Assembly (NCBI GenBank): GCA_900314995.1
Contig: OMXK01000009.1
Span: forward strand, 1 to 64,000
Direction: 5' to 3'
Source of the DNA: an uncultured Prevotella sp.
GTDB lineage: Bacteria; Bacteroidota; Bacteroidia; Bacteroidales; Bacteroidaceae
DNA length: 64,000 bases
Shown: one piece after another, positions 50,780-59,565 of the stretch
Layout of the letters: each line of letters begins with the position of its first letter
Numbering within the stretch: position 1 is the first letter of the stretch
Position numbers and translations under genes: made by a program
The notes under the pieces: model-generated
What the model saw: the letters and a program-made list of their open reading frames with translations, nothing else
Told to the model about the DNA's origin: nothing
The model's database searches: none

Positions 50780-52165
50780 ATGAAGAAAACTGTATTATCG
50801 ACCTGCATGGCCTTCCTTTTTTTGGCAGCGATGGCTCAGGAAAACCCTTATATCGTTAAGACACGTGGGGCCAAGAAGAGTGCTCAGGCCTTTGAGGTTA
50901 GCGATCTGACAGGTATCGTTCCTGAAGAAACTGCGACAGACTTTATTAGTCAGAACTTCAAGTTTTACAGTCTCTGCGATTGGCAGGAAGGTATGAAGTT
51001 CATGGTGATTCCTGAGAAATATGATCTGGTCGTAAAGACCTTTACGGATGCAGCGACAGGCAAGGAAGTGAGTAGTATGCCCCTGAAATATAAAATTATG
51101 GTATATAAAGGGCATCATGAAAGTTCCGATGGGCATTCACGTATAGATTTCCATTGTCAGGATAATGGCCGTGATTATTACTATGAGATTCCCAGCGGAT
51201 CGTTTGATGATTACTGCTATCAGAAGACAGGCGTTCCTACGCTAGCTTATCTTGGTGATGTGGATATCGCCCGTGAAAAGCTGATGGGAAAGACTATGTA
51301 CACGAAGACCCAGCACTATCGTATTGACACAGAATATGACGGTGACGGTTTCCAGGATGTGACTGTCGACAAGGATATGGAAGTGAAGGTGACGGCTGTT
51401 GGTGTAGGAACCCGCAGTTTCCCCGTGAAGATTATCGTAGAAGACAAAGACGGTAATGAGTTCTTCCAGAATGTCGCCATTTCGAAGACGAATTGCGGTA
51501 TGCGTGATGACGAGTTTATCATGGATGAGGCCAAATACCTGTTTGGTAACTCGTTCGAGTTGGTGGATGACATCATGTCTATCAATAGCTACAATTATAG
51601 GAGCTATATCGGGAAGATCATTCATACGAAGTACAAGACCAAGCTGATGAATGAGGCGACAAAGAAGATGCAGGCTATTCCTCGTATGATGGAGTATCAG
51701 ATTGAGGCCATGAATCCGCATAAGAACGATGACAAGTTCACGCTGAAGCTGAAGAATACGACACTTGGTACCTATTTCTATGGTGACTTCGTACTTGATG
51801 CTCATCGTGCCGAGAATCAGGAAGACTATTTCGGCTATATCTTTGCACCTGGTCCTGGCAAGAAGATTCAGACTTCTGAGGCTTCTCGTGCTATGATACG
51901 TGCAGGCCACGTAGGTATCGGCTTCACAGAAGACGAGACAATGATGGCTGCTGGTGAGCCAGATAAGATAGAACACGGACAGGCAGGCCACTATACCTGG
52001 ATATACAATCGTTCGAACAATAAGTTGCTGCTTGTAGATTTTGACGGAAGCGGTGTCGTTACCAAGACGAGCACAAAGGACGGCCCGAAAGCAGGTAAAT
52101 CAACGCAAAAGCGTCGGAAGGGTGGCTCAGGGCAGCGTAACAAAGGAAAGGCTACTCCGCTCTAA
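50780..52165 (+). CDS. Secreted protein with SmpA/BamE-like C-terminal segment
   Basis: 461 residues with a signal peptide (to about MAQE, residue 21). Most of the body is unrecognised. Residues about 370-430 have RAGHVGIGFTEDETMMAAGEPDKI, then HYTWIYNRSNNKLLLVDFDGSGVVT. This resembles the SmpA/OmlA (BamE-type) fold, in which a short helix pair is followed by GxP and a W-Y strand. The C-terminal end is basic (STQKRRKGGSGQRNKGK). Located divergently from dnaK with a shared inverted repeat. Function unknown; envelope-related is likely. Confidence 0.7.
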   Translation: MKKTVLSTCMAFLFLAAMAQENPYIVKTRGAKKSAQAFEVSDLTGIVPEETATDFISQNFKFYSLCDWQEGMKFMVIPEKYDLVVKTFTDAATGKEVSSMPLKYKIMVYKGHHESSDGHSRIDFHCQDNGRDYYYEIPSGSFDDYCYQKTGVPTLAYLGDVDIAREKLMGKTMYTKTQHYRIDTEYDGDGFQDVTVDKDMEVKVTAVGVGTRSFPVKIIVEDKDGNEFFQNVAISKTNCGMRDDEFIMDEAKYLFGNSFELVDDIMSINSYNYRSYIGKIIHTKYKTKLMNEATKKMQAIPRMMEYQIEAMNPHKNDDKFTLKLKNTTLGTYFYGDFVLDAHRAENQEDYFGYIFAPGPGKKIQTSEASRAMIRAGHVGIGFTEDETMMAAGEPDKIEHGQAGHYTWIYNRSNNKLLLVDFDGSGVVTKTSTKDGPKAGKSTQKRRKGGSGQRNKGKATPL

Positions 52166-52186
52166 ACCAGAATAGTGTAAAACATG

Positions 52187-52220
52187 AATAAAGCCGCTCC
52201 AGATTTGGGGCGGCTTTATT
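52187..52220. terminator. Bidirectional terminator between secreted protein gene and recA
   Basis: AATAAAGCCGC and GCGGCTTTATT arms (52187-52197 and 52210-52220) with runs of T and A outside, between convergent genes. Confidence 0.85.
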
Positions 52221-52242
52221 GATATTAGTAATGGAATGCGTC

Positions 52243-53271
52243 TTATGCCTTATCGGCAATGGCCTGCATAATCTTGCCTTGCAGTTCCTCGCACAATTCG
52301 GGATTGTCCTGCAACAGAGCCTTTGTGGCATCGCGGCCTTGAGCCAGTCTGGAATCTCCATAAGAGAACCATGAACCACTCTTCTTGATGATATCGTATT
52401 CCACTCCCAGGTCTACAATCTCGCCAATCTTCGAGATTCCCTCGCCAAAGGTAATCTCAAATTCTGCCTTGCGGAAAGGAGGAGCCACCTTGTTCTTGAC
52501 AATCTTGACACGTACCTGGTTGCCGATAGGTGTGTCGCCATCTTTCAGGGTGGTTACCTTGCGGATATCCAGACGTACAGAAGAGTAGAACTTCAGGGCA
52601 TTACCGCCAGTCGTCGTCTCAGGGTTGCCAAACATCACGCCAATCTTCTCTCTCAATTGGTTGATGAAGATACAGGTAGTTTTGGTCTTAGAGATGGTAG
52701 AGGTAAGCTTACGGAGTGCCTGACTCATCAGACGGGCCTGAAGACCTACAGCTGAGTCACCCATATCGCCCTCAATCTCTTTCTTTGGTGTCAACGCAGC
52801 AACAGAGTCGATGACGATGATGTCGATAGCCGAAGAACGGATAAGATGATCTGCAATATCCAAGGCTTGCTCACCATTGTCGGGCTGTGAGATATACAGG
52901 TTGTCGACGTCTACACCGAGTTTCTGGGCATAGAAACGGTCGAAAGCATGTTCTGCATCGATGAATGCGGCGATACCGCCAGCCTTCTGGCACTCAGCAA
53001 TAGCATGAATGGCCAAAGTGGTCTTACCAGATGACTCTGGACCATAGATCTCGATGATTCTACCCTTGGGATAACCGCCTACACCAAGTGCGGCATTCAG
53101 TCCGATACTACCAGTGGGAATCACCTCCACATTCTCTATTTGCTCTTCACCCATACGCATGATAGAGCCTTTACCGAAGTCTTTCTCGATTTTGGCCATT
53201 GCTGCCTGCAATGCCTTCAGTTTCTGCTGTTGCGGAGTCAGTTGCTCCGCAGCTTCTTCTTTCTTTGCCAT
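52243..53271 (-). CDS. recA: Recombinase RecA
   Basis: 342 residues. Walker [10 protein letters not shown] (about 74-82), Walker [11 protein letters not shown], and the DNA-binding loop regions with [20 protein letters not shown]. Full length. It forms the ATP-dependent strand-exchange filament and activates the SOS response. Here it is the last gene of an operon with a conserved Bacteroidales protein and carboxynorspermidine dehydrogenase, 27 bases after the latter. No LexA-type box is seen before it. Confidence 0.98.
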   Translation of the reverse strand: MAKKEEAAEQLTPQQQKLKALQAAMAKIEKDFGKGSIMRMGEEQIENVEVIPTGSIGLNAALGVGGYPKGRIIEIYGPESSGKTTLAIHAIAECQKAGGIAAFIDAEHAFDRFYAQKLGVDVDNLYISQPDNGEQALDIADHLIRSSAIDIIVIDSVAALTPKKEIEGDMGDSAVGLQARLMSQALRKLTSTISKTKTTCIFINQLREKIGVMFGNPETTTGGNALKFYSSVRLDIRKVTTLKDGDTPIGNQVRVKIVKNKVAPPFRKAEFEITFGEGISKIGEIVDLGVEYDIIKKSGSWFSYGDSRLAQGRDATKALLQDNPELCEELQGKIMQAIADKA

Positions 53272-53298
53272 AGCTTTTAGAAATTTAAGAGTTAATAA

Positions 53299-54534
53299 TT
53301 AAAGTTCGAGGTCGCCGTCGAACACTTCGTGCCAAGGCAGACCTTGTTTGTTCAACTGTTCCATGAATGGATCGGGATCGAAATCCTCTACGTTCCATAC
53401 ACCGGGTTTCTTCCAGATGCCCTTGACGAACATCATCGCACCGATCATGGCAGGCACACCGGTCGTGTAGCTGACACCCTGCATGCCAGTCTCCTTATAG
53501 GCCTCCTGGTGTTTGCAGTTGTTATAGACATAATAGGTGTGCTCCTTGCCGTCCTTGATACCACGGATGCGACAGCCGATGCTGGTTTCGCCTTCGTAGT
53601 TCTCACCCAGATCCTGAGGATTGGGCAATACGGCCTTCAGGAACTGCAGGGGTACGATCTTAACCTTGGCAGTACCAGAGCCGTCGGCCAATGGTGCCTC
53701 GTATTCGATTTCGTCGATACGGCTCATGCCGATATTCTGAATCACGTCGAGGTGTTTCAGATACTGTTCGCCGAAGGTCATCCAGAAACGTCCCTGTTTG
53801 ATGGTGGGATAGTTCTTCACCAGCGACTCCAGCTCTTCGTGGTGCAGCAGATAGCTCTCACGGGGACCGATGTTGGGGTAGGTGAGTGGCTTGTGGATTT
53901 CCAGCGGCTCTGTCTCAATCCACTGGCCATCCTTATAGTAGAGTCCCTTCTGGGTAATCTCGCGGATGTTGATCTCTGGGTTGAAGTTCGTAGCGAAGGC
54001 ATGGTGGTGATCACCGGCGTTGCAGTCTACGATGTCGAGATAATGGATCTCGTCGAAGTGGTGCTTGGCAGCGTATGCTGTATAGACACCGGATACGCCG
54101 GGGTCGAAACCACAGCCAAGAATAGCAGTCAGTCCTGCCTGTTCGAAGCGGTCCTTGTATGCCCACTGCCAACTGTACTCGAAATGTGCCTCGTCTTTCG
54201 GCTCATAGTTGGCGGTGTCGAGATAGTTACAGCCACATGCCAGACAGGCGTCCATGATTGTCAGGTCCTGATAGGGCAGGGCGAGGTTGATGACGAGTTC
54301 AGGCTTGTAGTCATTGAAGAGAGCCTTCAACTGTTCCACGTCGTCAGCATCCACCTGAGCAGTCTTGATATCCAAGTTGTAGCCTGCCTTATGGATGTCA
54401 TCCACAATCTTGTCACACTTGGCCTTACGACGACTGGCAATCATAAATTCGGTAAATACGTCAGCATTCTGCGCAATCTTGAATGCTGCTACCGTAGCGA
54501 CGCCTCCGGCGCCAATCATTAATACTTTTGCCAT
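53299..54534 (-). CDS. Carboxynorspermidine dehydrogenase-like (saccharopine dehydrogenase family)
   Basis: 411 residues. N-terminal Rossmann motif VLMIGAGGVATVAAFKIAQ (about 4-22), then the family segments ELVINLALPYQDLTIMDACLACGCNYLDTANYEPKDE and ILGCGFDPGVSGVYTAYAAKH. In Bacteroidetes these enzymes make carboxyspermidine or carboxynorspermidine in polyamine synthesis, using NADPH to join aspartate semialdehyde and a diamine. It follows the unknown gene by seven bases and precedes recA, giving a polyamine-repair pairing. Exact substrate needs biochemistry. Confidence 0.88.
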   Translation of the reverse strand: MAKVLMIGAGGVATVAAFKIAQNADVFTEFMIASRRKAKCDKIVDDIHKAGYNLDIKTAQVDADDVEQLKALFNDYKPELVINLALPYQDLTIMDACLACGCNYLDTANYEPKDEAHFEYSWQWAYKDRFEQAGLTAILGCGFDPGVSGVYTAYAAKHHFDEIHYLDIVDCNAGDHHHAFATNFNPEINIREITQKGLYYKDGQWIETEPLEIHKPLTYPNIGPRESYLLHHEELESLVKNYPTIKQGRFWMTFGEQYLKHLDVIQNIGMSRIDEIEYEAPLADGSGTAKVKIVPLQFLKAVLPNPQDLGENYEGETSIGCRIRGIKDGKEHTYYVYNNCKHQEAYKETGMQGVSYTTGVPAMIGAMMFVKGIWKKPGVWNVEDFDPDPFMEQLNKQGLPWHEVFDGDLEL

Positions 54535-54541
54535 ATTATAA

Positions 54542-55171
54542 TTACGATTTGTTGTTTAATTCTTCTGAACTGATGCCGAGGGCAGCCATGAGTGAGTAGC
54601 CGAGGATCTCCTGCCGGTAATTGCCGCCAGTCATGGGTTGCATGGCGAAGAGGGTGATCCGCTTCTCGTCATCCTTTACTTTGCGGAGCTTCTCGCGTAC
54701 CTTATTATATATATTAGCGTTCTCAGCATCGGGAATCAGCATGATGCGCTTGACATCCTTCTCGTTAGCCACTAATTCAAGTACATCCGTGAAATAGTTC
54801 TCGCCTCCTGCTATCTCTTCAATAGGGTAGGCATTGATGATGAATTCCCCCAGATGGTCTTTGAAAGCCTTGCCGTGAAGCTCTTCGGCATAATTGCCTG
54901 GCTTGAAGTTGTCCATTTGACGGGAATCCTTGCTGTGTACGAGTATAACCTGAGTCTCCTGGACTGACGGATTGTCAGTGTCACTGGCTGGCCTGATGCC
55001 TCCGTCAAGCGCCACACAGTCTATCCAGCGTGCAAAGTCTGCCTGTGGAATCCGTCGTTCCAGCATCCGCTCAAAGTTCACGATAAGATTAAATGCAACC
55101 TTGTCGACGTAGTCGGCGTCGACAAGTATCACATTGTTGCTCCATTTTACGTTTGATACGTTATCTGTCAT
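54542..55171 (-). CDS. Conserved Bacteroidales hypothetical protein
   Basis: 209 residues that I cannot assign with confidence to a function. It begins MTDNVSNVKWSNNVILVDADYVDKVAFNLIVNFERMLERRIPQ-like (given in parts) and has ETQVILVHSKDSRQMDNFKP, YFTDVLELVANEKDVKRIMLIPD and ITLFAMQPMTGGNYRQEILGYSLMAALGI. The alternating hydrophobic strands suggest a Rossmann-like or similar alpha/beta fold. First gene of the operon with carboxynorspermidine dehydrogenase and recA. Good promoter at 55188-55218. Confidence 0.75.
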   Translation of the reverse strand: MTDNVSNVKWSNNVILVDADYVDKVAFNLIVNFERMLERRIPQADFARWIDCVALDGGIRPASDTDNPSVQETQVILVHSKDSRQMDNFKPGNYAEELHGKAFKDHLGEFIINAYPIEEIAGGENYFTDVLELVANEKDVKRIMLIPDAENANIYNKVREKLRKVKDDEKRITLFAMQPMTGGNYRQEILGYSLMAALGISSEELNNKS

Positions 55172-55187
55172 ATTATTCTTTCCTTTG

Positions 55188-55218
55188 CAAAAGTACGATT
55201 AATTTTTGATATGACAAA
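55188..55218 (-). promoter_or_regulatory. Promoter of the recA operon
   Basis: On the minus strand, TTTG (55215-55218), a 19-bp spacer and TACTTTTG (55188-55195), about 16 bp before the first gene. Confidence 0.75.
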
Positions 55219-55321
55219 GAATCGGCTTGAAAATTAACAAAAGAAGGATAAATAACTTACTCATGAAAAGGTTATCGTGATTTTTCTCTGTTTTTTGGAT
55301 ACTATTCTTTGTTTTTATTTG

Positions 55322-55329
55322 TACCTTTG
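55322..55329 (+). promoter_or_regulatory. -7 box of nhaD
   Basis: TACCTTTG, 38 bp before the nhaD ATG. Confidence 0.6.
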
Positions 55330-55367
55330 CAGGCAATAATCATAACTTATAAACGTATAACATAAAA

Positions 55368-56699
55368 ATGTCAACATTAACGATTCTTATTGTTACGGTT
55401 TTCTGCATAGGCTACCTCTGTATAGCCTTGGAGAGCCTGACAAGGGTGAACAAGGCAGCCATAGCGCTGCTCATGTGTGTATGTTGCTGGACTCTGCTGA
55501 TGATGGGCCCTGCATCCTTCTATCCGGAGGTGGCTGCCGATAGTGTTGTCCATCACATTTCCGAAGTCATTGAGCACCACTTGGGTGATGCCGCCGGAAC
55601 GCTCTTCTTCCTGATGGGAGCCATGACAATCGTGGAGATTGTCGACTCGAATGGCGGATTCAATTTCGTGCGCGATGTGATGAAGACACGCTCCAAGCGT
55701 AAACTCATGTGGCGTATGGCTTTCATGACCTTCTTCCTCTCAGCCATCCTCGACAACCTGACCACCTCTATTGTGATGATTATGGTGCTGCGTAAGCTTG
55801 TGCAGAGCCGGGGCGATCGTCTGATTTATGCAGGCTTGGTGGTGATTGCTGCTAATTCCGGAGGTGCTTTCTCGCCCATTGGCGACGTCACGACGATTAT
55901 GCTTTGGATTAAGGGTGTCATTACGACGCAGGGTGTGATAACCGAGATATTCGTCCCGTCGCTGATCTCCATGCTCGTACCAGCCTTTATCCTGCAATAC
56001 CAGCTCAATGGCAAGTTCGACAAAGAGCAGAACTTGCCGAAGGCCGAGGTGAGCCAGTTCACGCAGACACAGCGTAATGTCATCTTCTGGCTGGGTGTTG
56101 GCGGCTTGTGCTTTGTTCCTATATTCAAGACCATCACGCATCTGCCGCCGTTTATGGGTATCCTGCTCGTGCTTGGTATCCTTTGGACGGTGACGGAGAT
56201 CTTCCATTACAATACTGCTGAGGACGATACGATGGCCAAGCGTGTCTCTGATCTGTTGTCGAAGATCGACCTTTCCACCATCATGTTCTTCCTGGGTATC
56301 CTGATGGCTGTTGCCGTACTTCAGGAGGTAGGTGTGCTCACGCTGCTGGGCCAGGTACTCGACTCTACCTTCGAGGGTAACCATTATCTGGTAACAGGTA
56401 TTATCGGAGTGCTCTCTTCGATTGTTGACAATGTGCCTCTGGTGGCAGGCTGTATGGGTATGTATCCTGTTGCTGCTGCTGGTGATATGGCTGTCGATGG
56501 CATCTTCTGGCAGTTGTTGGCTTATTGTGCTGGTGTCGGCGGCTCGATGCTCATCATTGGTTCTGCTGCCGGTGTCGTGGTGATGGGTCTTGAGAAGATC
56601 ACCTTCGGCTGGTATCTGAAGAAAATCACGTGGGTAGCCTTTGCTGGCTATCTCGCAGGTATTCTGATCTATTGGCTCGAACGTACATTGCTCTTCTGA
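55368..56699 (+). CDS. nhaD: Na+/H+ antiporter NhaD
   Basis: 443 residues with about twelve membrane helices. Family segments: FFLMGAMTIVEIVDSNGGF (about 80-98), FLSAILDNLTTSIVMIMVL (about 122-140) and ANSGGAFSPIGDVTTIMLW (about 160-178); the C-terminal half repeats the pattern with SSIVDNVPLVAGCMGMY and GVGGSMLIIGSAAGVVVMG. It exchanges internal Na+ for external H+ and contributes to salt and pH tolerance. Na+-coupled gltS nearby uses the gradient such antiporters help set. Own promoter and terminator. Confidence 0.93.
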   Translation: MSTLTILIVTVFCIGYLCIALESLTRVNKAAIALLMCVCCWTLLMMGPASFYPEVAADSVVHHISEVIEHHLGDAAGTLFFLMGAMTIVEIVDSNGGFNFVRDVMKTRSKRKLMWRMAFMTFFLSAILDNLTTSIVMIMVLRKLVQSRGDRLIYAGLVVIAANSGGAFSPIGDVTTIMLWIKGVITTQGVITEIFVPSLISMLVPAFILQYQLNGKFDKEQNLPKAEVSQFTQTQRNVIFWLGVGGLCFVPIFKTITHLPPFMGILLVLGILWTVTEIFHYNTAEDDTMAKRVSDLLSKIDLSTIMFFLGILMAVAVLQEVGVLTLLGQVLDSTFEGNHYLVTGIIGVLSSIVDNVPLVAGCMGMYPVAAAGDMAVDGIFWQLLAYCAGVGGSMLIIGSAAGVVVMGLEKITFGWYLKKITWVAFAGYLAGILIYWLERTLLF

Positions 56700-56717
56700 T
56701 AGAATACCTATAGAACC

Positions 56718-56762
56718 CAAAAGAAGGCGTCCCTCGATGCGATGATGGACGCCTTCTTTTTA
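56718..56762. terminator. Bidirectional terminator between nhaD and kinase gene
   Basis: AAGAAGGCGTCC (56721-56732) and GGACGCCTTCTT (56747-56758), 12-bp perfect stem with A and T runs on the outer sides, between convergent genes. Confidence 0.85.
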
Positions 56763-56777
56763 TGTTGTTCGCTCAGC

Positions 56778-59546
56778 TTACTTGCGTTCGCAGGGAATCC
56801 ACAGCCAGAATGAGGAGCCGTGACCTTCACCTTCCGATGTGACGCCGATAAAACCGTTACAACGGTCGGCAATAGCCTGACAGATACTAAGGCCGAGACC
56901 GGTACCCTGTACAAAGTCATTCAGCTTGACGAATCGCTCAAACACACTTGCCTGCTTCTCCTTGGGTATGCCCGCACCAGTATCCAGACAATAGAACACC
57001 AGACCGTCGCATGCTTCAGTACCATCTTTCGGTATTCTGCGATCCCAGTGATAGCCTACCTTGATATAACCCTCGTGGGTGTACTTCACGGCATTGGTGA
57101 CGAAGTTGGTGAGCACTTGCTGGATACGTCCCTTGTCAAGTGTCGTGATACAGGTAGCGTAAGGATTGTCCTTCACAAATGAGACACCAGGCTCCTGCAC
57201 ACGTTGGGCAAGTGACTGGCAGATATCATCGAAGACTTTCGACATATCACATTCCACGGGTTGGATAGCGAGTGCCTGTCCGATATTGGATGCTTCGAGG
57301 ATATCGTTGATAAGTCGCATCAGCATGTCGCAGTTGTTGCGGATGATGCGGATGAACTCCATGCGCTCTTCTGCCGTTTCAACCACAGGCAGCAAGTCGC
57401 TGAAGCCAACGATGGCATTAAGCGGCGTGCGGATTTCGTGGGTCATATTGGCGAGGAAGGCGCTCTTCATCTTTCCTGAGTCTTCGGCGCGTGCAGTCTC
57501 TTCTTTCAGCTGCTGTTGGATATCCATCAGCTTGGTGATATTACGCGAGATACCGAAATAGCTGGTAAGATGGCCCTCATTGTCGAAGGTGGGAACGCCG
57601 CTGATGGAATACCATACGGGGTGCTTCTCCAGGTGGGTATGGTTGAAATGGAGAATGGCGTTGTAAGTCTTGCCTTCCTTTATATTGTCCTTGATTTCGT
57701 TTAGTTTTTCTATGGGGTCACCGTCGATGCCTTCAAAGAACTGCTCTGGTGTCACTTGGTATTCGTTTTTGTGGGCAGAGCGGCTAATGGTGATCATATC
57801 GTTTTCGGGCGAATAGCTCCAGATAAACATCTGGCTGTTCTCAAGCAGGTAATTCAGCTGGCTTTCATAGCGGCTGATCTCTTCATTCGTGCTGTGGATC
57901 TCAGCCTCGTGTTTACGCAGTTCCAGATACATCTCACGTTCTGCGGTAACATCGCGGGCGGTCACGACGAAGAATCTCAATTCGCCCGATTCGTCGAGGA
58001 TAGGAAGTAATCTGATCTCGATATGCTTGTCGATGCCGATTTCTGGATAATACATGTGCTGGCACATGTGCACATAATCGGTCTGGGTAGGACTGATAAT
58101 ACCTTTTACCATAGGCACATCGAAAAGATTGACACTACGGAAATAGGCTTCTCCTTCCTCGTCAAATTGGCAGAGTTTCCTCATTTGTTCGTTAAGGTCG
58201 ATCAGTTTACCGTCTTTGCCATAGAATGACATTGCAATCAGATTCGACTCAAACACCTTCATGTATTTGTTACCCGTCTCGCTGTTGATACGCTCTTCAT
58301 TAACCTCTTGCGTGATGTCTTTCATCGAATAGATCACATAGCGCGTCTTGCCGTCCTCTTTCTCGACGATGGCGTCGCCTTGCAGATAGTGCCAGTCAGG
58401 TTCAATCTCGCTACCCAAATTGAGGCGACGGGTGAAGGTCCACAAGTTCGTCTCTCCTAGGATAAGGGCCGTGTTATGACGCAGGAAGTCGTTATGATCC
58501 TCTGCGGGCACCCTGTTCATAAGCTCGTTATGCGTCAAGCCGCCTTCCGGCAGTATGTTGCCGTAGACATTCCTGTAACTGTCGGTAGCCACGTCATATT
58601 CCGTCACGTAAAGGTTACCCATCTTCAGCGCCTGCGACATCATGTTGTTGACGTCGGTTGTGCGGTTGATGGCAGCACGGACACGGTTACGGATAAGCCG
58701 GCTAAGCAGGAATATGATGATGATGGCGATGATGGCGCCTACAAGTATGAGGACTGCTATTGGCGACGAGTCGTTGTGGATCCGCTCGGGATAGAACCAT
58801 TTGTCATGAATAGTCTGTAGCTCGCCGGATTGTTCAAGACGGGCATAGGTGTCGTCGATGGCTTCGATGATCTCTTTGTCATATCCGATGATGCGAAGTT
58901 CGCCTGCGGGGATGTCAATCTCGTCGAGCACAAGACTGTCGAGGGCATACTCCTTGATCTTCATCTTCAGTGGTATTTCTCCCCAGATGTAATGTGAGTT
59001 TCTGCCGTTGCGGATGGCTGTCAGTGCCTCCTTGGGAGAACGATACTCCACCTTGAATGAGGAATCCCGCTCTTGTTTGATGCGTAAGGCGGCATAGTCG
59101 TTGTTTTTCAGCATCAGGGTGTCGCCCGGGGAGAGCTGGCTGATTCTTGTGAGCGGCTCCTGGCTCTTCCGTCTTACCGACCTGAGCGGGTAGTAGGTGA
59201 TCATGTTCTGTGTCATCACGTACGGACGCTTTTTGTACATGTATGAGAGGGCGTGGATGAGGTCTGCCTCGCGGTTCTCAAACGTTCTGGTACACAGATA
59301 CCACTCTTGCATCACAAACTTGTGAGGGATCTCGAGTCGCTTTAGAATAAGGTCGAGCACTTCCACATTGTAGCCGTCGGGTTCTCCTCTGTCGTTTCGG
59401 AATTCATAAGGCGGAAATTCCCAGTCGCTGACGATGGTCAACGGGCGGTCTGCCGTATATTCACGCGACAACTGTGCGTTGGCGGGCAGCATACAGCCCA
59501 GACAGCACAGGCAAGTGGCGATATATGTCGTGATTCTTTTGGTCAT
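56778..59546 (-). CDS. Periplasmic-sensor PAS histidine kinase (kinase 1)
   Basis: 922 residues. A signal peptide is followed by a SBP_bac_3-type periplasmic domain (about 35-255), one membrane helix (about 263-285), several PAS-like regions (about 300-640) and a HisKA/HATPase core. The phosphoacceptor is intact: His about 703 in NMTHEIRTPLNAIVGF. The ATP lid has DTGAGIPKE and GTGLGLSIC. No receiver or HTH domain is attached, so it must phosphorylate a separate regulator that is not in the window. Last gene of a three-kinase run with 19 bases to the next. Ligand unknown. Confidence 0.9.
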   Translation of the reverse strand: MTKRITTYIATCLCCLGCMLPANAQLSREYTADRPLTIVSDWEFPPYEFRNDRGEPDGYNVEVLDLILKRLEIPHKFVMQEWYLCTRTFENREADLIHALSYMYKKRPYVMTQNMITYYPLRSVRRKSQEPLTRISQLSPGDTLMLKNNDYAALRIKQERDSSFKVEYRSPKEALTAIRNGRNSHYIWGEIPLKMKIKEYALDSLVLDEIDIPAGELRIIGYDKEIIEAIDDTYARLEQSGELQTIHDKWFYPERIHNDSSPIAVLILVGAIIAIIIIFLLSRLIRNRVRAAINRTTDVNNMMSQALKMGNLYVTEYDVATDSYRNVYGNILPEGGLTHNELMNRVPAEDHNDFLRHNTALILGETNLWTFTRRLNLGSEIEPDWHYLQGDAIVEKEDGKTRYVIYSMKDITQEVNEERINSETGNKYMKVFESNLIAMSFYGKDGKLIDLNEQMRKLCQFDEEGEAYFRSVNLFDVPMVKGIISPTQTDYVHMCQHMYYPEIGIDKHIEIRLLPILDESGELRFFVVTARDVTAEREMYLELRKHEAEIHSTNEEISRYESQLNYLLENSQMFIWSYSPENDMITISRSAHKNEYQVTPEQFFEGIDGDPIEKLNEIKDNIKEGKTYNAILHFNHTHLEKHPVWYSISGVPTFDNEGHLTSYFGISRNITKLMDIQQQLKEETARAEDSGKMKSAFLANMTHEIRTPLNAIVGFSDLLPVVETAEERMEFIRIIRNNCDMLMRLINDILEASNIGQALAIQPVECDMSKVFDDICQSLAQRVQEPGVSFVKDNPYATCITTLDKGRIQQVLTNFVTNAVKYTHEGYIKVGYHWDRRIPKDGTEACDGLVFYCLDTGAGIPKEKQASVFERFVKLNDFVQGTGLGLSICQAIADRCNGFIGVTSEGEGHGSSFWLWIPCERK

Positions 59547-59565
59547 GTTTCTACTATTCTAAGCG

